Positions 48,201 to 60,200 of a stretch of 64,000 nucleotides of DNA are shown here, one piece after another. The translations under genes and the position numbers were made by a program. Position 1 is the first letter of the stretch; each line of letters begins with the position of its first letter. Below the pieces are notes generated by a model that was not told the DNA's origin, searched no databases, and saw only the letters and a program-made list of their open reading frames with translations. Source of the stretch: Paragonimus westermani (Eukaryota; Platyhelminthes; Trematoda; Plagiorchiida; Troglotrematidae); NCBI GenBank assembly GCA_008508345.1, contig QNGE01001293.1, positions 7,326 through 71,325 of the forward strand. Direction: 5' to 3'.

Positions 48201-51200
48201 ACAGACAGGGATAACACTTGATGATCTGTCTGGAAAAACCTCTCATGAATAGTAGAAGGAAGAAAGTGTTGCATTTATACCCAGTGTTTCAGAACCAGAT
48301 CAAGTACAGCCAGCTGGTGTGTAAATGGATAGAACTACAAGAACACCACTGGAAGTCATGTTATCATAACACCAGTCGAATATGCGTAAAGTAATATCTG
48401 ACAGTGAACCCTCTATCATAATACATCAGTGTAGAGATATGGACACCCTGCCATATAAGAAGATGAGTAGGAGATTTGATCTATTCAGTGAAAGAGTTTT
48501 ACCTCTTAAGTATGCAACAGGGAAACCACATGCTAACTGGTCGTCCGTACAACTCTTTCTGACTGATCTTAATGGATTAAAATTGTGTGTATTTTGAACA
48601 CATTTTACAATAAATAAACCGAAGTCAAGACTTAACTGAGGCAAAAAAACCACAGCACTACTGTTGTTATCATAGAAAGCAGATATTTTAGAAAAACAGT
48701 ATAATCCCTTTTGATATCACCCCTTTATCTTTATGAGAGATACTACCTGTGAAATATTGCAATACAAAGGAGCGGTTTTTCGATTAACCCGGGATATGCG
48801 CAGGGACGGACACATGATCCTTGTTCGCTTTGCCTGTATTATACACCCATTTGAAAAATCTCATTCGTTTACCCCTAATGACTATTGATGATATACGACT
48901 TACCTCCCTGGTTTTATTCGTCCGAAGTGACTGTTACATACAAGTGATGCAACAAATAACACATGCAGCTGGGTTGATAAAGAACAGTGTCTAGCACAGA
49001 TTTAGTGATTTCAAATCAACGCAGATGCAATAGGTTTCCGGTCGGTTCCCAGGACCCGTCGAGTCGAATGAATTCACATATCCGGTAAACCTCACAAGAT
49101 TATTTAAAAGCTATTTGACGTGAGTTGATTATTTTGTATCTCGGGTAGTGGAGTGAATACGACACAGTCTAAACACAGAACAGGACAAGGGAACAGCACT
49201 CATATCAGTTTTGCTGCCGTTTGAACGAACAGAGAACAAGAAAACTGGAGCACGTATAAAGCCAACTGCAATAAATCTGGCCAGTTACTGGAAGTTAATT
49301 GATGGGAATGGTTTTTTTTACCGAATCACCAAAGTACGTGAGGAACTAATTTCTGAAAAGCTACAAATGATTTAGTCTAAGATAGTTGACGTTTCTAGAC
49401 CATCTGAAACACCAAACCTTCCTTTCGATTTTACCAAAGATTTGAGTATCTAAAAGGTGTGGATTGAACTGATATCAGATTTTAACTACATCGGGGTACC
49501 AAAGCGAATACACATGCCCGGTTATGTATAAATGATAATCACGGAATATTCGGGAATTAGAAAAGCAGAACAACGATTGCATTCTCTGAATGCAAATCTT
49601 TCTAGAGGTAAAAAGTGCCATATAACCAAGAGTTCAACGTTCACAGTTGTAGTCCAATTTTTGTTTTTGAACTTTTCAGAGACATAAAATCAATCTCAAT
49701 AAATCTGCGATACGTCATTTTGGAGAATTTTGCAAGAGGTTAAACTAAAATTATCCGTTTTTAAAATGAATACTCAAAAAACCAACTGATATTTGGATAA
49801 GTGGCAAAAAACAACAGTCAAATTTATTTTACGAAGCGTACAGCATAAGATTGCTGGCGACGATACGATGGTAGCACACGAGTGGCTTAGTGGTGATTGT
49901 CATCCACCAAATATGCGTACCCGATGAAGCTCGACCAAACATCTGACCACCTGCTTGAATATAACAACGAGTTACCTTCAAAGTTCATTTCCGAACCAAC
50001 CGAATCTGTAGATCAATGCGGATGACAACAGCACTTGCAACAACCGTGAAGAAACTCAGTCTGCTTCATACCGGATGAGTGCCAGCAACGACCAACCCAG
50101 CCGTGTTTTTGGTAAATGATCACTGACAAATGCGTACTACCTATGTTATCACACTGTAAATTTAAAGGAATTAATGATCTTTAGATAGATTGGGTCACTG
50201 CTCAATTCTTGCGAGTGTTAGGGGCATCTGCACTGATCTGCGAACGTAGTTGAGTCTAGATTCAATCGTACAAATAAACCACAGATGAGGTAAGGCACCA
50301 AAATTTTTGCTCTTCAATTTGTATTGCTGAGTCGTTTTGTCTTTATTTCCACTCTCCAGACTGAATTAGCAGAGCTGAATCAATGATCATTGTGGTACGA
50401 AAAAAGAGCACTCATCAGTCTGGCCACCGGTTTTACCGCGTGTCAACTGGGTAACGTAAATCTACACAAGACTTCAAAAGACGTAGGTTTTGCAGTGTTG
50501 TGAGACTCATTCGAACGTCCTCGTTTTATGACAGATATGTTGCCAATATGAGACAAATTTCAGTGGACTGTACACTGCGCAAAACAAACATTTGTCTAGT
50601 TGGTGCCTTCGGTTATTAAGCATGGCAAGGGAGCAGTCATTCAGCTCTTCTTAGTGTAAATCACACTTGGTATTTCTGTAAACAGTGCCATAAATGTCCG
50701 ACAAAACCGGTTCCCATCGTGTATTCGGGATAAAAATAAATCAACAGTCTGTCACATCATGAACAGATGCCCACATCTTGGGTGAGTCACATCAACAGCA
50801 GAAGATATGGAGATTGTGACATTGGACAAAGTTTACATTGGGTTGTAAACAATTCGCTGTCATTAGTTCACGACCTAAAAATCAGGATTTTCTTTCACCT
50901 CGACAACACTGACGAATAAACGGTCGACGAATATGATGATAGTTTCACCAGATAGTAGAGGTACCGGCTAAATGTAATTGTCGTCGGCAGTAAATCACTG
51001 ATAGGTCTGTTACTAGTTGTAATCAAGTAAATCGATAGAAATGAAAGAAAAAACGGGAACTGTGAAAAAGTCATTGTGGTAGCTTGCGATCTTGTCTGAT
51101 TGGGTTTGATTTTTTGTCACTTTTAATAGGACGTAGGTTTAAATCTGGTGATCCATAGTGTTTTTTTTAAAAAATTTTGAACATGTTCACCTAGTGACCA

Positions 51201-54200
51201 TAAGCCTTACTCGGGACAGTCAACAATGGACTACTATCACATACATTGTCCTCTTTACAACAAACCCTAAGAAATTCATTGATAGCTCTAAATTTGTGCA
51301 TTTCGCTGTTTCGGACAAATAGATTATCAGAGGACTGAACTGTAAATGAAGATGATAGAATATAAGGCTTAATTTAAACAATGCAAATCACTTAGTCGGC
51401 CAGTGTAATCAACACACATTCATTTTAGGGTCGTGAAAGATTTTATGCACCCAATGTAATTTGTTATTGCCGCAGACCATTGTCATGGGACTATGTTCAA
51501 CATGTAAAAGGAAGTTGACATTGTCACAGAGATTGAGAACATAAAGAATTCCGGAAAAATGTGATCGATATGTGGTAATAGGATGAATAAACTATGGGAA
51601 CAGTTGTTTCTCTAAAGTTATTAGAAATATGTTATTCACTCATAAAGGTATCATATGAAATTGTCGAGTGGCTGTTTTGTGATAACCCTCCTACGAAGAA
51701 TATATCAAAATTGTGTAATTATTTTTCATATACTACTGAATCTTGTATGGCTGCGTATCCACCCCTCTACAATGAATTGGGTAATTTATCTGTGTCATCG
51801 AGCGCTCAACGACACGCTCTTTGACCTCAAATATAGACTCTCATCATCAGCTACTCCTGCTGCACAGTCGAATGACCATGTCGCCTCATCGGTAAGCACT
51901 TTCGCGGCGTAACTTGGTCTTATCGCAACGTCACCGAGCCCCGTTGCACAGTCCATTGGAGTGTTCGAGTGGACAGACATGACGCAACACCTAACCAAAT
52001 TACACAAATACAATCTACCTCTAGGTAAACACCGAATCCTCTGTCACCGTGGTCAGCCGTTTGTGGTCAAAATTAATAGACAGCTAATACAATGAAAAAC
52101 AACCCCATCTGATAAACTCGATTGCTTGTCCTCAGTGTCTACTGAAATAAGTTTTCTCATTGGTGCTTCCTTGGGCATAATAGACAGCTTGGTCCGCTGA
52201 AAAATTTACTGTGGAAACTCGAGTGCATTGAGTTCGCCTATAAAAGACAGCTTACCTTTTGTCCTTAAAGTACTATAGTAATGTGGTCTGTACGAGTAAA
52301 CCATACTCGAGCCATACATCTGGTGTCATTCGACAGAAATTGAAATCAGCTTTTTTCCTGTCGAAACTGGGATATTCTACTGTGCTGTAAGGAAAGCATG
52401 TATCTAAGGTGTACGAAATGTGTACGTAAATACTTGGAAAACGAGGTGACTAGCTCCGCACAAAGGATTCGAATGAATTGTTAACTTCAGGCCAAAGGAT
52501 GCATCAACCTGCCTTCATCAGGACAGCTTTTATCGTTGAAAAGCGGACAAAACAGAACATGATAATCAGAAAGCTTGCAGTGGACGCAACAAGACTGAGA
52601 AATGCCAATCGTGGCTTAAACTAGTCGTACAACGTGACATAATGATGTCACAACAGAATTCGCTAACTGCGTAATAAGAATCAAACGGCACAGTATTGCA
52701 CAGTTAACACGGGAAACCTTATACAGAGTTGAATTTTTTTCCTTCTAAGTTGAGATTTCGTCTACTTTAGAAATACAGCGTTCCATTGTCTAACGGTTGA
52801 TGAAGAATGACAGTAACAGTACACTCCAGAAAAGGCATATTTTTTCCTAATTTACTCATTTTGGACCCGCTGACACATGCCTTGTGGTTATCAACACTCT
52901 AATGCATGTTAATCACTGAAATAGCTATGCAACTTGAACATGGTACAACTAGTCGTAATGTTTGAAGTCCCATAGACATTTCAGTCAGCCCTTTTAAAAA
53001 AGAATCACTAGATTCGAGCTTCGCTCTTGTTAGAGCTCATCAGTAGTGCATATACTTTCCACGGGTAGGGTCAGAACACCGATCATGCTTTCATGAAATA
53101 ACCGTCTTGACCACTGAGCTATTGTCCCCAGATATCAGGCACGAATGAATAATCGTGTGCAAATCAGATGTTGGTATGGCCCAGCAAGAGCATGGTAGTT
53201 TAGGCCATCACAGGAACTGCAGTGAGATGTTTCTGTCTACAGTCCATACGCCACTGAGACATAGTTTCCAGTCAAATTGTACACACGACAAGGATTTTAG
53301 TAAACGAGACCAACTATAACAAAAAAGGCAAATACACTCTGTGTAACTAGTCAGTACTCGGATAGGTCACGGGAACAGTTTAATTCACAAACACAGGCAA
53401 GTTTATGAAACTAGCTTCTCACCTGATAGTAGGGGCAGTAGTTAGCAAGTGCGATCTTGCCTCCAACATTGTCTAGTGCCTGTCTGCCTGTCAAATCCCC
53501 GCCACCGAGTTCAACGTTTGTGGGTGAAAAAGATGTTATAGGTCGAACGAAATAGACAAATTCCGGAGGCAGTGGCTTGGAGTGTGTGACTAGGTTGCAA
53601 AACCCGTAACTCACTCCATCTGGTGTACAGCTGACTTGGACACCGATCCGGTCCGCTTCATCAGGAGGAGGTTGAATTTGTTGGCAGAAAGGATCGATTG
53701 AACTATGTCTGAAGTGTGCGTGTGTGCGTCAGTGTAAGTAAGGTACAGAATAAAGAAGGGTGAGGAAATTCAAAAAACACGGAAGTGAGTGTAGAATACC
53801 TAGAAAGTGCAAGTTTCCCCGAAAGCAAGTTTTCACAGCGAGCAATATGTAACAAAGAAGAAAATGGCTGAGTTTGAGTAAATCGATCATGTTTTTTTAA
53901 ATGATCGGAAGACTGTATTTCAGATGAAGAAAGAGAACTTGACAGATTGCACTAACAAGATGCTCGTTATCACAAAGGAGACCGATGGTCAAACTTTTAG
54001 GAGTTACAAACGTCCAGTCAGTTTATCGATGAGTAGTTGATGACTTGGTTAATTTCAAGTTGAACGCCACCCACATTCGCGTTTGTACCTCTCGTATTCA
54101 GGAAGACTTTTCAGCATCAGTGGGTGATGTTCAACTTGAAATGCAGCCACTTGACAACAGAATAGAAACAAGCTTTAGAATCAAGACTCCAAATCACTTA

Positions 54201-57200
54201 TGAAGCGCTAACTCACAGTTTTTTCTGTTCCAGCATGTACTCCAAGCAACTTGACATCGCAAAAGAGCAGCCGAGGCCACGACCCCAGCTGAAGTCATGT
54301 GACATTGCATAGTTTGCCCGATACCAGCTAGAAATAAGTTGAATGATACTGGTTTATCTAGGAGAATACAAGATGTTCAGAGACGTATAGACATTGTTTT
54401 TACACATTAAGAACACACTGAAGTAGACGACACTTGAATGTAATTGACTGAAATATTGATGCAACGTGGCATGCAACGAATTTACTAAGAAAAATCTACG
54501 CAAGGGCCTATAAAGACGTCAGTTCAAAGAGGTGATTAACCACAAAATTTCAATGTTCAACTTTAACAGTGCTCAACAGTTCATTAGGTAATGGAATCAG
54601 TGTATTTGTTAATGTACACGGCTTATTTGTTATAACGAAAGATAACTCCACCTATAAAGGCACCCTTACTGGTATAACTGTGGAGCGAGATTGTTGTTAC
54701 CCTACGGTAGTCTTTCCCTCACTAACCAACAGACTACGACTAAAGGGCCCTTCTCCCAAACTTTAACTTCCCATGGGTAGGGTACGGCGAACCAGAACTT
54801 TCTCTAATTTTGAATGTGCCCGCTATCAAAGGCTGTCTAACTCTGAGGCCACGACTAACGGAATGGAGATGTCCATAATTCAGCCACATCAGTTAATCCA
54901 TTGGCCACGTCCTTGAAACATACCCATTATTCATCGAAACTGCACATCTGTCTACCTGCTTGTTCTTTGTTGACTATATATATATGCTGATAACATCAAA
55001 ACACCATCTTCACATTTATACGTCATCCAGCAACCGCCGCTCTCCCATCAATGCAGATACAGGTAACCGTAAGTATTTGACATTTATCATTTGTGTACAG
55101 ACCCATAAGCTGTAAATCAGCCGACGTGGAATTCTTTAGGAAAAGGAGTAAACAAGAATTGCGCAGCTGAGAACGAATGAAAAAACGGTGCGTTTTGCTG
55201 CGATGAGTCTCATGCTCTATTCAGTTCGCAACGCTGATCGTAAAAGATAGCAGTTGGCGTCAACATGTCAGCAACTTGGAATGGTCGACTGTTAAATAAG
55301 GTTCGTCAGTTGAACTTACTTACCCCGTATCCTCCATCATAGCTAAGGTGATCGGTGAGATGCGGTAGGAATTTGTATACGTTGCCGTCATTAATTCGTT
55401 CTGTTTGTAGCGACAATAAAAATAGAAGAGGGTGACATTAAAAAAAGCCATCTTCATAGTAATGTTTAGAAATTGGTTTCGAATTTCCCACCTGGTAAAA
55501 GTCGGGAGGAAAACGGGAACACTTTTTCACTAGCATAAATGTGTGACGTTACGATTCTCTGACGACCACTTCCAATTCCTCCGACTAAAAACAGGGGAGT
55601 ACTATGAAGATCCTCTTCAACAGGATCGGTCGTGGATACCAACATTGGGTGTTAGAGAAAACTTGGTCCTGACAGTCGGGCCCTTGAATCATTTGGCGGA
55701 TACGAAATGAAGTGGAATGGTTGGACAACTGAACTTCAGACTTTTGATGCGGATTCGTCAACCAGCTGGTAAAATGAAAGTCATGTGGGGGCGTTCGATC
55801 CCTGCTGCCGGTTCGCACTAGATCGAATCACGAAATTTTCATGACTAGATCTTTCCACAATAAAACTGCATGAGTTTTCGATTGCTTCAACGATCATGAG
55901 AGCTTGATTGGTGACGTGTTACCTGAGCGTTTAATTCGATTTATAACGTCACCCGTGAGTCACCACATATTTCGAGGGAGATCCTAATGCATCACTGATC
56001 TAGTTGCTGCTCGGAAATGGTGGGAAAAAACGGTTGAGGAGGGGAAACCAGCGGAGGCGGTTTTCCAGACAACTCTAAGACTTTCGATTATTTAATTTTA
56101 AGTTGAACACCACTTACATTTGATCAAAGCTGTCGCATTCCCGTAGACTTTCCATCCGGCATCTTTAAAAATAAGCATCAGATTTGAGGTAGGCTGTTGT
56201 TAGAGCTCGTCAGTAGTATATATTCTTGCCACGATGGAGATTAAAACTCCGACCGTCCTGTTATGAGACAAATACGTTTACCACTGTGCCACTGACTTCA
56301 TACTGGGCACGATCAAATGATCATATCTGAATGCCTGACCACTTTCGCTTGTGACTACTGATCAGGTTGCCCGATCGCATCAGTGGGAGACAGTTACAGT
56401 CTGTCAACTCCAATCGACAATCTCTGTCTACTCACCAGTAAACCAGTAAATCTGTCTGCAGTTTCGTAGGCATAGTGTAAAAGATTCCCTAATCCTGTAG
56501 CTCACTGACCACCTTTAAGGTTACCACCTCAGTGTTAAAGTGAACGGAGTATTTTCAGCTTGTTATTGGGTTACCAGTGATGCATCACAGGGTTTCATAC
56601 TAAGACATTTGCCTTTTGTTCTGTTTATGCATGTAAGTCCACAGCCTGTAAATTCCCCCCCCTCGTTATTACATTCCAATGACACTAAAATTCGGCGTAT
56701 AGCAAGCAAATTGGCTGGAAACAAGGAGTTACAGAGTGGTTTAAACGTGTTACACTGCTGGGCCTATTACTTAACACGGAGAGAAGTAAAGTGAAATAAA
56801 TCCATAAATTGGGGATGACTGTTTCACATGACCTTAGCATTTCTTCCAGCGGTGCGTCAGTAGCCAGGAGAGTCAAATTTGCTGTTTTGGTTACTCACTA
56901 GGCTGTTTGAGCAGTTCCATTCAGGCTGTTTCTCTGATGATTTTCACTTAGCCATTGCACCCCCAAAAGGAAAAGTACAATATGGAATTACAAAACAGGT
57001 TATAACACTGATTTTAATACGCTATCCAGATAGGCTGCCTACATTGGGGCAGTTCTCAGTGTGCCATCGTCAGCTCAGAGAACTGATTGTGGTATTTAGA
57101 ACGCTCCATCAATCGGAAAATCTCATAAGAAATCTAACAGTGCTTACCAATAACAGCCGTTCCAGCAGTAGCTAGCCAAATCGATAACGTCAAATAATCT

Positions 57201-60200
57201 GTGTGACTTTCGGAGAACACTCATTTAGCGTCCGGATGTGTACAATCTGTAAAATTCCACCACTCTATCGTGAATATGCCATCGGTAGGTGAACTTAAGT
57301 GCAGTTTCGAAGCACATATTCGGGACGGCAGATCAAGCTGTTAGAAAAATCAATTGTCGGAATCATCGTCGCGGAGTGAAGATAAGTTCAACCTCTCAAA
57401 GTTGTTACTAGCCAGCTGTTATCTGCCGTGTGCTGTATTGTGGTTGATAATCAGTGGTTGAGTTTCTGTTCCACTCATCATCCTTTGACTTCCTCATTCG
57501 CAACCTTTCTGTTGCTAACCCGATCCATTCACCTACCAATTTCTCTTCTTTTTGGACCGTCCATTACAGATTCATATGTACGCGAACTTTCTGTAACCTG
57601 TAAATCTTCCATAAATCTCATGAATCGATCAAGCTGGGGAACCAGTTTAAGAGTGAACATGCTAACGGTTCCTGGCACTATTGTCCCCAACCACTACGAA
57701 CCGATCGTTCGGAGAAGTGTGTCAATCCCACGAAGGTGTTTACCAATAACACCAATTCATCACACGAGCATTATAGGATTTTGGTTAATGTAGATTGATC
57801 AATCAGGGTTGATAGCGGTTTCTGTATTCTCAAAAACTTCTCGACTTGCTCATTCCACAAAGAAACACTACGATTGCGTTCCGTTTTTGTTAGGGTTCGT
57901 CGGTAGTGCATCTCTTTGCTACGGCTGAGATTTGATTTGCGGTTACACTTTCATGAGACAAACGTTTAGAACACTGCCACATTAATCTCACATCAGGCGT
58001 GACAGAAGTATCACTTTCGAACGCTCAATTTCATTCGCGTGTGAATACTCTGCAAAACGTCCGGTCACCTCCAGAAAATACAAACTGTCCTGTTAACTTC
58101 AACCAAGGACTTAACGACTAGGACTGCTTTTCAACTTAAGGCAACAGAAATCATTGACTTGACCTAAACAGAATGATATTTTGGTTACTAGTAATTGATA
58201 GGAGGATTTTGGTTTGAAGACATTCAAAACTTTATTACTGGAAGTATTTACATGGAAAACATCAACATATGAGCCTAGTGTGTAATAAACTAAGTCTGTA
58301 GACAGTTGAAAGAAAGTATAGATCACAACCGGTCCAAGATCTGAGTTTGCAATTCAACTAAAATAACACACATAATGGTGTGTGCGGGGATTATATTTTT
58401 TTCATAATAGTCAATTGCTTAAATCTGTTAGAACATTATTTGATGTCATAAATTGAAGTCACAATTCATTTTGACTTGTTTTTTAACTTTCTCAATAATA
58501 TCCACCCCAACTTATCTTTATCTCACGAAGTTGAGTCGAACAATAGTTTACCTTTTTTGGATGTACTCATTACTAGACGTGCAGATGGTACTTTACAACG
58601 TTCAGTTTACCGCAAAGCAACTTGGGGTGGTCAATATCTGCAGTTTTCCAGTTTTGCTTCTATTGCATACAAACGGGGTTTAGTTAAGACACTGTTTCAG
58701 AGAGCCAAGCGCATTTGTACTCCGGATATTCTGAAGACAGAACAGGAGTTATTGAGTCAAACCTTACTAACAAATGGATACCCCGACAAATTCATTGAGG
58801 CGCATAATACGGTGAAGAAAAGCACTGAGTTCAAACTGATGGCTCAAAAGTAGGATGTCTTCCTATTCTTGCCATTCAAGGGTGACCACCTAGCCAACAA
58901 CATAGAGGACAAATTAAAGTCTGCGCTGGCTCGAACGTATGCGGCTGCGCAGTTGCGCCTATTTCATTCCACTAGTGGACCAGTTCTCCGCAAACGCAAA
59001 AGTAGCATGTCAAACTGTTCTGTCTCCCATGTTGTGTACCAGTTCATTTGCAGTTGCAGTGACGTTTACGTAGGCAGAACAGACCGACAACTAGCAAAGC
59101 GAGTCGCCGAACACATCCCGGAGTGGTTGAAACATCAGATGACGCACCAGTCCCAACTGGTTGCACTGACTACTCGAAATCCAACGTCATCGATTGCTAA
59201 ACACTTTATGACAACAGATAATCATGTTGACTCATTAAGCACATCCAAGATATTGTTGCGCAACCGAAACCCGAAGTTTTTAGCTTTCTGCGGAGCGATG
59301 CTCATTCGAACTTACCAACTGGCGTTGTGTGCCCAGAAGTGGTTGAAGCAACCCGTCGGGTTGCCATGATCATGACTACATAATAATTGGTGTAACTATA
59401 TGTGTGTCTAGTCCCTGTTTGCCCTTATCTATATGATGTATATAATTGGTATGTTTTACGTTTGCGACTGATGACAGTAAATGAGGTGTTAACATATCGC
59501 AATATGTTTTCTTTCTGCTCTGATGATGAAGAAGTAACAAGCACAGTGGTGTATCAAGCATACGATGTGATCCACGTGCAACAACATATTAACGATACTC
59601 ATCGAAAATAACCGTAGAAAAAAACGGTAAGGTGTTTGAATCAGTTCTGACAATACCTAGCCGATTGTCAATCTTGGTGGCCACATGTGTTTTCATGAAG
59701 TAATATAACTTCCAAAACACAGCCATTTTGGAAAGTTCTGCCAGGGGATTGACCAAAAATGACTCATTTAAGGTACAAAAACAAGTAATCATAGGAATTA
59801 AAAGGAGGGCATGGCAGTATTTAACTTCACTATTCGACACTATTCACCTATATGTTAAAATCATTCATGTGAACGCCGACGCGAAATGCCAAGAATATAT
59901 CTTACGTATTTATTCATATATCCCGATTTGTTATGAAAAAACAGGTAGCTACACAAAATTGTGATATTTTAGAACTGTCCTGAACACATAAGACTCAGAA
60001 TTATGTTCAACAAGTTGATACCTCGATAGTTATTAACGTGATTCGGCAAAGTTTCCAAATTTTATACCATACGACTTTCGCTACAGAGTGATATATTGAT
60101 TGGTATGTACAAAAGTTGTTAGATTTTCCACATCTAAACGCGCTTGCTCGAACTCGTTACGCTATCGCTGAGTTAGCCCAATTTCAAAACATGTGCGATC

